A stretch of DNA of 61,067 bases, from the NCBI GenBank assembly GCA_015488685.1, contig WFNH01000133.1, positions 1 to 61,067 of the forward strand, given 5' to 3'. The position numbers were made by a program, and so were the translations under genes. Below the pieces are notes generated by a model, which saw only the letters and a list, made by a program, of their open reading frames with translations, made no database searches and had not been told where the DNA came from. Shown one piece after another: positions 1 to 9,180 of this stretch; the first letter of the stretch is position 1; each line of letters starts with the position of its first letter. This DNA comes from Marinosulfonomonas sp. (GTDB lineage: Bacteria; Pseudomonadota; Alphaproteobacteria; Rhodobacterales; Rhodobacteraceae).

Positions 1-650
1 AGCACAGCCACCAGAGCCATGCCTTCAGGCGTGCGCACAAAACTGCGGGCCGCTGCCGCCGGTATCAGCAGCATCGCCCCGATCAACAACGCACCAACCA
101 CCTTGATCCCCGCAGCCACCACCACCGCCAAGGCCAGCGTCAAAACCAACTGTTCGCGCTTGGGGTTCAGACCCGAGGCCACTGCCAAATCTTCGTTCAG
201 GGTGGCTGTCAACAGCGGCGACCAGCGCCAGACCAGACCGGCCACAACGGCCAAGGCCCCGCCCCATATCACGGCCACATCGCCCCCCGTGACCGCCATG
301 ATGTCCCCGAACAGGAAATCATGCAGTTCCAGATCCGGCTGATCGGTCAGCGATATCGCCACCAGCCCCAGCGACAACCCGCCATAGGCCATCACACCCA
401 GTGTAGAATCCATCGTATGCCCGCGCCCGAACAAGGCGCTGACCACCAGCGCCATGATCAGCGCCACCACGAACACCGCCAGATAGAGCGGCAGCGAAAA
501 GCCGATTGCCAGCGCCACACCCAGAATGCTGGCGTGCGCCGTCGCGTCCCCGAAATAGGCCATCCGCCGCCAGATCACCAAAGACCCCAGCGGCCCCGTG
601 GCCAATGCCAGCCCCGTTGCCGCCAGCAGCGGCATCCACAGATTATCCAT
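1..650 (-). CDS. znuB: Zinc ABC transporter permease ZnuB (3' end cut by window edge)
   Basis: Inner-membrane permease of the high-affinity zinc importer, working with ZnuC and a periplasmic ZnuA that is not in this window. Reading down from the ATG at 648-650 gives a very hydrophobic, multi-helix protein starting MDNLWMPLLAATGLALATGP and carrying the family-typical FGDATAHASILG segment near residue 33. About 216 codons are present; the C-terminus lies beyond base 1. The start overlaps the last 8 bases of znuC, which indicates translational coupling. Family assignment (ABC-3 permease) is firm. Zinc rather than manganese follows from the Zur gene in the same operon. Confidence 0.9.
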   Translation of the reverse strand, partial: MDNLWMPLLAATGLALATGPLGSLVIWRRMAYFGDATAHASILGVALAIGFSLPLYLAVFVVALIMALVVSALFGRGHTMDSTLGVMAYGGLSLGLVAISLTDQPDLELHDFLFGDIMAVTGGDVAVIWGGALAVVAGLVWRWSPLLTATLNEDLAVASGLNPKREQLVLTLALAVVVAAGIKVVGALLIGAMLLIPAAAARSFVRTPEGMALVAV

Positions 651-1383
651 GATCGCGCCCTCCGCTATGGTCATGATCGCATTCCCCCGCATGGGCGTGC
701 TGATACAACGCCATCGTGCCGTGCGTGCCTTCGCCAAACAGGGCGCGGTATTCCGGGGCCTCGGACACCACATTCGGGGTGCCTTCGCAGCAGATATGGC
801 CATTCAGGCAAATCACCCTGTCCGAGGTGCTCATCACCACATGCAGATCGTGACTGACCAACAAAACAGCGCAGCCCATGCTTTGGCGCACATCCTCAAG
901 CAGTTGGTAAAACGAGGCAATCCCCGGTTGGTCCAGCCCCTGCGTCGGCTCGTCCAGCATCAGGATTTCGGGGTTGCCCAGCAGCGCCCGCGCCAGCAAC
1001 ACCCGCTGGAACTGCCCGCCCGACAGGTCGGCCAACTGGCGTTCACCAAAACCGGCCACGCCCACCCGTTCCAGCATCTCGCTAGCCTCGGCATTCGAAT
1101 AGCGCACAGGCAGCGACAGGAAACGACGCACGGTCAGCGGCATGTGACCCTCAACCATCAATCGTTGTGGCACATAACCGATCCGCAGATCTGCTTTGCG
1201 CGTGATCACCCCGGTGGCCGGTTGTTTGGCCCCGATCAGCGCACGCAACAGGGTGGATTTGCCAGACCCGTTGGGACCGATCACTGTCACGATCTCGCCC
1301 GGCTCGATACTGAAATCCACATGCTCCAGAATGGGTGTGCCGCCATATTTCAGGCTGACATCTTTGGCTGTGATCAGGCTCAT
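643..1383 (-). CDS. znuC: Zinc ABC transporter ATP-binding protein ZnuC
   Basis: ATPase subunit that powers ZnuB. The 246-residue reading from the ATG at 1381-1383 shows Walker A GPNGSGKS (residues 36-43), the signature LSGGQ, and Walker B LMLDEP followed by a D-loop. The C-terminal tail is rich in histidine and acidic residues (HAHAGECDHDHSGGRDHG), typical of zinc-handling ABC ATPases. A start nine codons further upstream is possible, but the chosen ATG overlaps the zur stop as ATGA, the usual coupling geometry. Order zur-znuC-znuB is standard for alphaproteobacteria. Transcription is presumably repressed by Zur through the operator at 1877-1906. Confidence 0.93.
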   Translation of the reverse strand: MSLITAKDVSLKYGGTPILEHVDFSIEPGEIVTVIGPNGSGKSTLLRALIGAKQPATGVITRKADLRIGYVPQRLMVEGHMPLTVRRFLSLPVRYSNAEASEMLERVGVAGFGERQLADLSGGQFQRVLLARALLGNPEILMLDEPTQGLDQPGIASFYQLLEDVRQSMGCAVLLVSHDLHVVMSTSDRVICLNGHICCEGTPNVVSEAPEYRALFGEGTHGTMALYQHAHAGECDHDHSGGRDHG

Positions 1384-1862
1384 GCCGCGCCCTCCTGACA
1401 ATTGGGGCACAGGCCCAAAACCTCGACATTCACCCGTTCAACCGCGAACCCTGCCGCATCCGCCGCCGCGCGCACCGCACCACGCACATTTGGCGCGGGG
1501 GCTTCGGCCACGGCATCGCAGCCACGGCAGATCATGAACAGCGGTGCGTGATCGGTTTCAGGGTGCATGCAGGCGGCATAGGCGTTCAGGCGGCGGATAC
1601 GGTGGGCCAGCCCGTTTTCCACCAGAAAATCCAGCGCGCGATAGGCCACCGGCGGCTGATCGCCAAACCCGTCCGCCGCCAGACGTTCCAGCACGTCATA
1701 GGCCCCCATCGCACGGTGGTTTTCCAGCAGGATTTCCAATGCGCGGCGGCGCACCGGTGTCAGGCGCAGGCCTGTTTCGCGGGCGCGGGTATCGGCAAAC
1801 CCCAGCACATCACCGGCGCAATGGCTGTGGTCATGGGTGTGAAAGGCAACAGGGGCAGGCAT
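1380..1862 (-). CDS. zur: Zinc uptake regulator Zur (Fur family)
   Basis: Fur-family repressor that senses zinc and shuts off zinc import. The 160-residue protein has a His-rich N-terminus (HTHDHSHC), a winged-helix region with TPVRRRALEILL near residue 35, and two structural-zinc cysteine pairs, CRGC near residue 113 and CPNC near residue 153. It is first in the zur-znuC-znuB operon and overlaps znuC by four bases. Its start lies 14 bp from a tandem palindromic AT-rich site that should be its own operator, so negative autoregulation is likely. Zur rather than Fur is inferred from the znu partners and that operator. Confidence 0.92.
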   Translation of the reverse strand: MPAPVAFHTHDHSHCAGDVLGFADTRARETGLRLTPVRRRALEILLENHRAMGAYDVLERLAADGFGDQPPVAYRALDFLVENGLAHRIRRLNAYAACMHPETDHAPLFMICRGCDAVAEAPAPNVRGAVRAAADAAGFAVERVNVEVLGLCPNCQEGAA

Positions 1863-1876
1863 GGGCAGCGTCCTTT

Positions 1877-1906
1877 TGTTATACTATTACATGATATAGT
1901 ATAACA
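1877..1906. promoter_or_regulatory. Tandem Zur-box-like operator of zur-znuCB
   Basis: Two abutting 15-mers, TGTTATACTATTACA (1877-1891) and TGATATAGTATAACA (1892-1906), each form a 7-1-7 imperfect palindrome. Together they make a larger inverted repeat with perfect 11-bp outer arms, TGTTATACTAT and ATAGTATAACA. The pattern resembles the known Zur consensus TGTTATA-N-TATAACA. It lies directly upstream of the zur start. The zinc link is inferred from position and similarity. Confidence 0.8.
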
Positions 1907-1931
1907 TTTCAGAACCGCAACCCGTTTTCGC

Positions 1932-3155
1932 CTAACCGCCTGTTGCGTTACGATACCACGCCACCAGAACCGCGCGGTCCTCGGGCTCAAGATACGACGC
2001 ACTGGGCGGCGGCATGGCGTGGGTTACACCCGCTTGCAGATATATCCGCTTGGCCGCAAACGCCACTTGTGCTTCGGTTTCCAGATGCACGCCCTTAGGG
2101 GCAAAGGCGATGCCGTCATAACTGGGTTGATCCGCGTGGCACATGGTGCAATTGCCCGACACGATGTCGTAGGCATCCTGAAACCCCTCGGCCTGCACGA
2201 ATTTCTGGATCGCCGGGTTCATTGCGGCATTGTCCGTTTCAGCAGTCGGGGCAGTCAGGCTGGACAGCCAGACGATCACCAGAAACAGCACAGCAGTCGC
2301 CCCCCATGTCCAGACCGGATTACCTTTGTTTGCATGGCGGGTGTTGAAATAATGCCGGATCGTCACCCCCATCAGGAACACCAGCGAGGCAATCAACCAG
2401 TTATATTGCGAGGCAAACGCCAGCGGGTAGTGGTTGGACAGCATCAGGAAAATTACCGGCAAGGTCAGGTAATTGTTGTGGGTCGAGCGCTGCTTGGCGA
2501 TCTTGCCGTATTTCGGATCGGGCGTGCGACCGGCCCGCAGGTCGGCCACCACCACACGCTGGTTCGGCATGATGATGAAAAACACATTCCCCGTCATGAT
2601 CGAGGCCGTAAACGCCCCCAGATGCAACAGCGCCGCGCGGCCGGTGAACACCTGCGTATAGCCCCATGCCATTGCCACAAGGATAATATAAAGCAGCACC
2701 ATCAGACGGGTGTTGTTGTCGCCGAATTTGCTTTTGCAGATCAGGTCGTAAATGATCCAGCCAAAGGCAAGGGAGGCCAGCGAAATCAGGATCGCCTGCC
2801 ATGTGGGCATGTCCATCACGTTGGGATCGACCAGATACAATTCCGCGCCCATGTAATAGACCAGAATCAGCATGGTGAAACCGGACAGCCAAGTGGAATA
2901 GCTTTCCCATTTGAACCAGATCAGGTGTTCGGGCAAACGGTCGGGTGCGACCAGATATTTCTGGACGTGATAAAAGCCGCCGCCGTGGACCTGCCATTCC
3001 TCGCCATAGACATCCTTGCGCCGGTCGTTGGATTTGCGTAAGCCCAGATCAAGCGCGATGAAATAGAAGGACGAGCCAATCCACGCGATGCCGGTGATCA
3101 CATGCACCCAGCGCACGGCGAATTCCAGCCACGATTCGAGTATTGCGTAATCCAT
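1932..3155 (-). CDS. puuD: Membrane urate hydroxylase PuuD with C-terminal cytochrome c
   Basis: Oxidises urate to 5-hydroxyisourate in purine catabolism, delivering electrons to the respiratory chain rather than to oxygen. The 407-residue protein has a membrane domain of about eight helices (residues 10-300, DUF989-type). A C-terminal class I cytochrome c follows, with haem motif CTMCH at 336-340 and a likely axial methionine at 381 within HAMPP. The domain order and length fit PuuD. It ends 26 bp before the Zur operator, with no other purine genes in the window. A LysR regulator is divergently transcribed across a 101-bp gap and is the obvious candidate regulator. Confidence 0.88.
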   Translation of the reverse strand: MDYAILESWLEFAVRWVHVITGIAWIGSSFYFIALDLGLRKSNDRRKDVYGEEWQVHGGGFYHVQKYLVAPDRLPEHLIWFKWESYSTWLSGFTMLILVYYMGAELYLVDPNVMDMPTWQAILISLASLAFGWIIYDLICKSKFGDNNTRLMVLLYIILVAMAWGYTQVFTGRAALLHLGAFTASIMTGNVFFIIMPNQRVVVADLRAGRTPDPKYGKIAKQRSTHNNYLTLPVIFLMLSNHYPLAFASQYNWLIASLVFLMGVTIRHYFNTRHANKGNPVWTWGATAVLFLVIVWLSSLTAPTAETDNAAMNPAIQKFVQAEGFQDAYDIVSGNCTMCHADQPSYDGIAFAPKGVHLETEAQVAFAAKRIYLQAGVTHAMPPPSASYLEPEDRAVLVAWYRNATGG

Positions 3156-3256
3156 GTTGCATCTTCCTGTTGTTTTTCCTGCTAGGCTATACCAAAACCA
3201 TCTTTTTTGTTAATCCGTTTAATGGCACATCACTTTCAAATGGATTTTGATAATAT

Positions 3257-4171
3257 ATGGCATATGTGAACAATATCAGAATGTTCGTGCGGGTTTATGA
3301 ACTTGGCTCGATGTCGGCAGCGGCGCGGGATCAGCGCACATCGCCTGCTGTGGCCTCGAGCCGGATTGCGGAACTGGAGAAACATCTGGGCGTGCGCCTG
3401 TTCAACCGCACCACCCGCGCCCTGCAACCTACCGAAAACGGCAAGGTTTTCTATGACGGGGCGCGCAATGTTCTGGCCGCAATTGCCGAGGCCGAAGCGG
3501 ACATTATCGACGCCGACAAAAACCCGCGCGGCACGGTTTTCGTGGCGGCCCCATTGGGCGTGGGACGGCGGTTCATCGCGCCCTTTGTGCCTGCGTTCAA
3601 AGATGAATACCCGCAGATCGATGTGCGTTTGCGTCTGTCCGACCGTCTGGTTGATGTCACCAGCGAGGGGCTGGATGTGGCGTTTCACATGGGGCCGCTG
3701 GCCGACAGCACGTTGAAAATGCGCGTGATTGCCGACTGCCCGCGTATATTATGTGCCGCCCCCGCCTATATCGCGGAACATGGCAATCCGGCGGACGGCG
3801 AGGCCCTGAAAAATCACGCCTGCCTGAACCTGCGCTATCCCGGCGCACAGGAATTCCAGTGGGCCTTGCAGATGCCGGACGGGGTAAAGCGGTATGATGT
3901 GACGGGGCCGTTTGAATCCGACGATGGCGATGTACTGACCGGCTGGGCGCTGGAAGGGCACGGAATCATTCTGAAGCCGGTGTTCGAAGTGGCCGAGCAT
4001 CTACGATCCGGCGCGTTGGTACCGGTGGCTGTAAACAGCCCGCCATTGCCGACGCAACTGGTCTGCCTGTATCCGCCGCATAAATTGAAGGACACCAAGG
4101 TGCAGTTGTTCGTGGATTTTATCACCAGCCGCTGCAAGGCCGAGATGGTGCGCCAGACGGCGAGCTTGTAA
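3257..4171 (+). CDS. LysR-family transcriptional regulator
   Basis: Typical 304-residue LysR protein. It has an N-terminal winged helix (residues 4-62, with SMSAAARDQRTSPAVASSRI spanning the recognition helix and LFNRTTR following it) and a periplasmic-binding-like effector domain (about 90-295). It is divergent from puuD, the classic arrangement for a LysR regulator and its target, so control of urate oxidation is a reasonable inference. No effector can be read from sequence. The ATG at 3257 gives the canonical N-terminus without an extension. Confidence 0.88.
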   Translation: MAYVNNIRMFVRVYELGSMSAAARDQRTSPAVASSRIAELEKHLGVRLFNRTTRALQPTENGKVFYDGARNVLAAIAEAEADIIDADKNPRGTVFVAAPLGVGRRFIAPFVPAFKDEYPQIDVRLRLSDRLVDVTSEGLDVAFHMGPLADSTLKMRVIADCPRILCAAPAYIAEHGNPADGEALKNHACLNLRYPGAQEFQWALQMPDGVKRYDVTGPFESDDGDVLTGWALEGHGIILKPVFEVAEHLRSGALVPVAVNSPPLPTQLVCLYPPHKLKDTKVQLFVDFITSRCKAEMVRQTASL

Positions 4172-4190
4172 GAAATGAAACCTCTTGCTG

Positions 4191-4886
4191 TTAAAACTCT
4201 TCAAAATCCGGTTTCGGCTTGCGAATAAACGCAGGCACCGAATGGAAAGAAAGCTTTTCAATCTCCAGCCCCTTGTCCGCCACCAAATCGTCAATCGCCT
4301 CGGTCGCGCCCACCACCGATGTGTAGTCGTCAATCACAATCAGCCCGCCGGGCACCACACGGTCATACAGTGCTTCAAGTGCAAATTCCGTCGGTTCCTT
4401 CACGTTCAGGTCCAGATGCAGCAGTGCAATACGGCAGGCCGGATTTTTCTGCACAAACTGCGGCAGCGTATCGGTGACATTCCCTTCCAGCAGTTCGATG
4501 TTTTCAAACCCCTTGCGGTGGAGCACATCTTCGATCTGTGACTTACTCAGCGCCCGACCGGCCCGCGCAGCAAACCCTTCGATAAAGTCCAGATCGACAT
4601 CCAGTTCCACCCCTTTGGTGGGGAATTCGTCAAAGGTATCAAAGCCGATAATCCTGCGGGAGTAGCTGTTTTCCAGCAATTGCCGAAAGGTAGCCCAACG
4701 CACCATCGACGCCCCTTTGAACACACCCATTTCGATCACGTCACCGGGCAGGTTCAGGATCATCTGGTACAGTTCATAATGGGCCAAGAATTTATTAATT
4801 CGCGACGGATGGGTAAACCAGAAATACCCGTTTTCCCAATCCCACGAGCGGTCGCTGGTAAGACCGTCAATTTCCATCATGCCCAT
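4191..4886 (-). CDS. TylF/MycF-type SAM-dependent methyltransferase
   Basis: A 231-residue class I methyltransferase of the macrocin O-methyltransferase (TylF) family, which usually acts on sugars. Visible landmarks are the SAM-site segment VIEMGVFKGASMVRWA near residue 50, FDTFDEFP near residue 80, LLHLDLNVKEPT (metal or cofactor acidic pair) near residue 154, and GGLIVIDDY near residue 179. It is monocistronic, convergent with the LysR gene with a 19-bp gap. Such genes often decorate surface polysaccharides, but no sugar-biosynthesis genes flank it, so the substrate is unknown. Confidence 0.75.
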   Translation of the reverse strand: MGMMEIDGLTSDRSWDWENGYFWFTHPSRINKFLAHYELYQMILNLPGDVIEMGVFKGASMVRWATFRQLLENSYSRRIIGFDTFDEFPTKGVELDVDLDFIEGFAARAGRALSKSQIEDVLHRKGFENIELLEGNVTDTLPQFVQKNPACRIALLHLDLNVKEPTEFALEALYDRVVPGGLIVIDDYTSVVGATEAIDDLVADKGLEIEKLSFHSVPAFIRKPKPDFEEF

Positions 4887-5369
4887 TGGTACACCTATTT
4901 TCCAAAATTTCAGAAAGCCACATCGTTGCTTTTCCGGTTATTGACATCAATGGCTCAAAACCATGAATGGGCGGTTAAACAGGTGTGATTTCCCCCCTAA
5001 ACTTTTGCTGTTTCAGGTTTCTTCTCTTGCCTGAAGAACATGGATGCAGGGCAAATCCACTAATCAGGCCATATACCGAACATCAGCAGCCTTGCGAACA
5101 AAGGCCAAACCCGCTTACCACGCGGGGATTGGTATTTCCGGCCACTATATTGCTGACGCAAGATGCAGCGTATGCCGTGGTGTTGTCTGGTGCAGGATAA
5201 TGGCAATGGGCAGTTGATTTCGGCTTCCAGATTGTCGAAGGTGTAATTACACTCAGTTCGCCCTTGTCAAAATCCCGGAATAGGCCATCGACGTTCCGCG
5301 TGTCTTCTAACAGGAGAAGCCGCAGGAACATGACCAACCCATAGTTCCCGCATCCCAAGGAGTAACACC
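4887..5369. other. 483-bp intergenic region with no supported gene
   Basis: Separates the minus-strand methyltransferase from the plus-strand exporter operon and should hold promoters for both. Short open frames here lack ribosome-binding sites and have atypical composition. The strongest local signal is the AAGGAG ribosome-binding site at the far right edge, serving the HlyD-family gene. I see no convincing palindrome, RNA element or repeat. Confidence 0.5.
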
Positions 5370-6401
5370 ATGCCCCGTAAATTTTCCGCGTTCCTGATTT
5401 TCGCTGTGATTGCGGCATTTCTGGGCTTTGCTGCCTGGAAGGTACTGCTGGCCCCCGGTGATTTGCCCCCCGAAGGGTTTGCCCGTGGCAATGGCCGGAT
5501 CGAGGCCGACCTGATCGACGTATCCGCCCGCCTGCCCGGGCGGGTCAAAACCATCAATGTGCGCGAAGGCGATATGGTGAAACCCGGTGATGTGCTGGCC
5601 GTGATGGACACTGCCGAACTGGAAGCGCAGCGGATGCGGTCGCTGGCGGCTGTGGCCAGCGCCCAAGCCGCCGTGGCTGTGGCCGAGGCAGGCGTTTCCC
5701 AAGCCGAAGCCAAGCTGGCCCTTGCCCAAAGCGAGGTGAAGCGATCCGAAGAATTGAACCGCAAGGGTGTGGTTTCACAAGAAGCACTGGACATCAAACG
5801 CACCGAGGCCCAATTGTCCAAGGCCGGTCTGGCCGCCGCCAAGGCCGGTGTCGAGGCTAAAAAACGTGCTGTGGATGCCGAAAAAGCGGCCTTGACGCAA
5901 ATTGAAACCCAGATTGCCGACAGTACACTATACGCCCCCACAGTTGGCCGTGTTCTGTATCGGCTGGCCCAACCGGACGAAGTGGTGGGCAGTGGTGGCA
6001 AGGTGTTGACGTTGGTCAGTCTGGAAGATGTCTATATGGAATTTTTCCTACCCGCGACCGCTGCCGCCCGTCTGCAAATCGGGGATGATGCACGCATCGT
6101 GCTGGATGTGATTCCCAATGCCTCGATCCCTGCTGTAGTGTCTTTCGTTGCCCCGCAGGCACAGTTTACCCCGAAACAGGTGGAAACGCTGGCAGAACGC
6201 GAAAGCCTGATGTTCCGTGTCCGTGTTCGTCTGCCGTCCGATTTGGTCAAAACTCATATCGAGCGGGTTAAAACCGGCGTGCGCGGGGTAGCTTGGGTGC
6301 GGCTGGCCTCCAGAACCGGCTTGCCCGACTGGCCCGATGATTTGACGCCGCCCCTGATGGACAAACTGCCTGATCCCACAACACGGAACACGGGTAATTG
6401 A
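5370..6401 (+). CDS. HlyD-family membrane fusion protein of an RbbA-type exporter (YhiI-like)
   Basis: Periplasmic adaptor linking an inner-membrane ABC exporter to the outer envelope. The 343-residue protein has one N-terminal membrane anchor (residues 6-24) and a biotinyl-lipoyl-like half motif (GRVKTINVREGDMVKPGDVL). A long Ala/Glu/Lys coiled coil follows (about 85-185), then the second half motif (PTVGRVLY) and a beta-barrel. AAGGAG sits 8 bases before the ATG. Its stop overlaps the TTG start of the next gene, and the order adaptor – double ATPase/permease – permease matches E. coli yhiI-rbbA-yhhJ. Substrate unknown. Confidence 0.85.
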   Translation: MPRKFSAFLIFAVIAAFLGFAAWKVLLAPGDLPPEGFARGNGRIEADLIDVSARLPGRVKTINVREGDMVKPGDVLAVMDTAELEAQRMRSLAAVASAQAAVAVAEAGVSQAEAKLALAQSEVKRSEELNRKGVVSQEALDIKRTEAQLSKAGLAAAKAGVEAKKRAVDAEKAALTQIETQIADSTLYAPTVGRVLYRLAQPDEVVGSGGKVLTLVSLEDVYMEFFLPATAAARLQIGDDARIVLDVIPNASIPAVVSFVAPQAQFTPKQVETLAERESLMFRVRVRLPSDLVKTHIERVKTGVRGVAWVRLASRTGLPDWPDDLTPPLMDKLPDPTTRNTGN

Positions 6402-9178
6402 CATCGTCCCTATCCCATAAAAGAGCCGCAGCAAAGCTGACATCGGTCAGCCATGCCTATGGCAAGGTGATGGCATTGCAGGACGTCACCCTGACCCTGC
6501 CCGCCGGTAAAATGGTTGGCCTGCTGGGGCCGGACGGGGTGGGGAAATCCACCCTGATGGGGCTGGTGGCCGGTGCCAAGCGGTTGCAAAGCGGCGCGAT
6601 TGAAACGCTGGGCGGGGATATGTCCAATGCCCGCCACCGCACACAGATCGGCCGCCGCCTGGCCTTTATGCCGCAAGGGTTGGGGCGCAACCTGTATCAC
6701 GACCTCAGCCTGCTGGAAAACCTTGAATTCTTTGGCAAACTGTTCGGTCTGGATGCCGCCGAGCGCAAATCCCGCATCACCCGTCTGACCCGTGCAACGG
6801 GCCTGTATCCGTTCCTTGACCGCCCCGCCGGAAAACTGTCGGGCGGAATGAAACAAAAGGTGGGCCTGTGTGCCGCACTGATCCACGACCCCGATTTCCT
6901 GCTGCTGGATGAACCCACCACCGGCGTTGACCCGCTTTCGCGCCGCCAGTTCTGGGATCTGATCGACAACATCCGCGCGGATCGTCCGCAAATGAGCGTG
7001 CTGGTCTCCACCGCCTATATGGAAGAGGCCGCATTGTTCGACCATCTGGTCGCGATGAACGAGGGCCGTGTGCTGGCACAGGCCAGCCCCGCCGATCTGA
7101 TGGCGCAAACCGGCACCGACACGGTCGAGGCCGCTTATGTGTCCCTGCTGACCGAGGACGCGCCACAAGGCGAAGCCACCAAGCCCGCCGTTGCCCCGCC
7201 TGCCGCCACCCCCCTGCCTGCTGGTGCAGAGCCTGCCATCCGCGCCCGCAACCTGACGCGGCGCTTTGGCGATTTTACCGCCGTTGACAACGTCAGTTTC
7301 GATATTGCCAAGGGCGAAATTTTCGGCTTTCTCGGCTCCAACGGCTGCGGCAAAACCACCACAATGAAAATGCTGACCGGCCTGTTGCCCGCGTCCGAAG
7401 GCGAAGCATGGATTTTCGGCAATCCGGTCGATGCGCAAGACATTAACACCCGCAACCGCGTCGGCTTTATGTCTCAATCCTTTTCCCTGTATGGCGAGCT
7501 GACGGTGCGCGAAAACCTGGTGTTGCATGCACGCCTGTTCCATCTGGGCGCTGCGAAAACCAAACAGCGCATGGATGAACTGGTGCCCCGGTTCGGGCTG
7601 GGGCCCTATATGGATCAACGCGCCTCGGAACTGCCGCTGGGCCTGCGCCAGCGCCTGTCGCTGGCCGTGGCAGTAATTCACGAACCAGAAATCCTGATTC
7701 TGGACGAACCCACCTCGGGCGTGGACCCACAGGCGCGCGATGCCTTTTGGGATCTGCTGCTGGAACTGGCGCGCCGCGACGGGGTGACGATTTTCATCTC
7801 GACCCACTTTATGAACGAAGGCATGCGCTGTGATCGCATTTCCCTGATGCACGCGGGTCAGGTTCTGGTTACGGGTGCGCCGCAAAAACTGATCGAAAAA
7901 CGCGGGGCCGAAAATCTGGAAGAGGCATTCATCGCCTATATCACAGACGTTCTGCCACCCGAAGACACCAGCGACGAAGGCCTGCTGAACAGTGCCGAGG
8001 ATAGCGAAAACAAAGCCCCCGAAAGCGGCTTCAGCCTGCGCCGTCTGCTGGCCTACACCTCGCGCGAGGCGATGCAGGTGCGGCGCGATCCGGTGCGGCT
8101 GGCCTTTTCATTCATCGGCAGCGCCATCCTGTTGCTCATCATGTCGTTCGGCATCTCGCAAGAGGTGCGCAGCATCCCCTATGCGGTCTATGATCTGGAC
8201 CAAACCCCCGAAAGCCGCGCCTATCTGTCGACCTTTGGCGATACCGGCTGGTTTGAAAAACATGCCCCGATCTATAGTGCAGACGAGCTGGACCAACGCA
8301 TGAAAAGCGGTGAGCTGGCACTGGCGCTGCAAATCCCGCCCGATTTCGGCCGCAGCCTGCGACGCGGGGAAACCGCGCAAGTTTCGGCACGGATCGACGG
8401 CACCGATACCCAGCGAGCCGGCACGGTGGAAAGTTACGTCAGCGGGGCGCATAGCAGTGTGTTAACGCAAGGGTTCGACGGCGCGCTGGCGCTGGATGTA
8501 ATCGCGGTGCCGCGCAGCCCCGACGCAAAACCGCCGGTCCAACTGGCGCCGCGGTTTCGCTATAATCCGGCAATGGAGAGCCTGCCGGCCATTGGCCCCT
8601 CGATCCCGCCGCTTTTGTTGTTGCTGTTTCCCGCCATCCTGATGGCGGTCAGCGTGGCGCGGGAAAAGGAAATCGGCACGATCACCAATTTCTATGTCAC
8701 CCCCACCAGCCGGATCGAATTTCTGGTTGGCAAGCAACTGGTCTATATCGTCATCACCCTGCTGAATTTCGCTATTCTGACAGCACTGGTGGTGACGGTG
8801 CTGGGTGTACCCTTGCGCGGGAACCCGATGGCACTGGTGTTCGGCGCGCTGCTCTATGCGGTGGCGGCCACGGGGTATGGGCTGATTGTATCGTCATTGG
8901 CCAAAACACAGGTCACCGCCGTCTTTGCTGCCGCAATCCTGTCGGTCATGCCCACTTTGCAGTTTTCCGGCATGATCACCCCCGTTTCATCCCTTGAAGG
9001 GCCCGCGTATGTCATAGGCATGCTGTGGCCGACCACATGGTATATGGGCGTCAGCGTGGGCGTGTTCACAAAGGGGCTGGGGCTGGCGGAACTGTCGGGT
9101 CACATCGCGCGACTGGCGCTGTTTGGCCCCGCCCTGACCGGCATCGCGGTGCTGGCCCTGCGCAAACAGGAGAAATGA
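6398..9178 (+). CDS. rbbA: RbbA-type fused ABC transporter (two ATPase domains plus permease)
   Basis: A 926-residue fusion with two ABC ATPase domains followed by an ABC-2 permease. Walker A of domain 1 is GPDGVGKST (44-52), with signature LSGGMKQKVG. Walker A of domain 2 is GSNGCGKTT (313-321), with degenerate signature LPLGLRQRLS. Both carry LLLDEPT/LILDEPT Walker B motifs. From about residue 555 there is one membrane helix, a large extracytoplasmic loop, then five more helices. E. coli RbbA (about 911 residues) has the same architecture and was described as a ribosome-associated ATPase; an exporter role is equally plausible here. It starts at TTG, overlapping the upstream stop, an unusual start supported by the coupling. 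Confidence 0.87.
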   Translation: MTSSLSHKRAAAKLTSVSHAYGKVMALQDVTLTLPAGKMVGLLGPDGVGKSTLMGLVAGAKRLQSGAIETLGGDMSNARHRTQIGRRLAFMPQGLGRNLYHDLSLLENLEFFGKLFGLDAAERKSRITRLTRATGLYPFLDRPAGKLSGGMKQKVGLCAALIHDPDFLLLDEPTTGVDPLSRRQFWDLIDNIRADRPQMSVLVSTAYMEEAALFDHLVAMNEGRVLAQASPADLMAQTGTDTVEAAYVSLLTEDAPQGEATKPAVAPPAATPLPAGAEPAIRARNLTRRFGDFTAVDNVSFDIAKGEIFGFLGSNGCGKTTTMKMLTGLLPASEGEAWIFGNPVDAQDINTRNRVGFMSQSFSLYGELTVRENLVLHARLFHLGAAKTKQRMDELVPRFGLGPYMDQRASELPLGLRQRLSLAVAVIHEPEILILDEPTSGVDPQARDAFWDLLLELARRDGVTIFISTHFMNEGMRCDRISLMHAGQVLVTGAPQKLIEKRGAENLEEAFIAYITDVLPPEDTSDEGLLNSAEDSENKAPESGFSLRRLLAYTSREAMQVRRDPVRLAFSFIGSAILLLIMSFGISQEVRSIPYAVYDLDQTPESRAYLSTFGDTGWFEKHAPIYSADELDQRMKSGELALALQIPPDFGRSLRRGETAQVSARIDGTDTQRAGTVESYVSGAHSSVLTQGFDGALALDVIAVPRSPDAKPPVQLAPRFRYNPAMESLPAIGPSIPPLLLLLFPAILMAVSVAREKEIGTITNFYVTPTSRIEFLVGKQLVYIVITLLNFAILTALVVTVLGVPLRGNPMALVFGALLYAVAATGYGLIVSSLAKTQVTAVFAAAILSVMPTLQFSGMITPVSSLEGPAYVIGMLWPTTWYMGVSVGVFTKGLGLAELSGHIARLALFGPALTGIAVLALRKQEK

Positions 9179-9180
9179 TC

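Noticed and set aside
5083-5418. Possible 111-residue minus-strand gene
   Set aside because: It overlaps the well-supported HlyD start, has no ribosome-binding site and shows no coherent domain.
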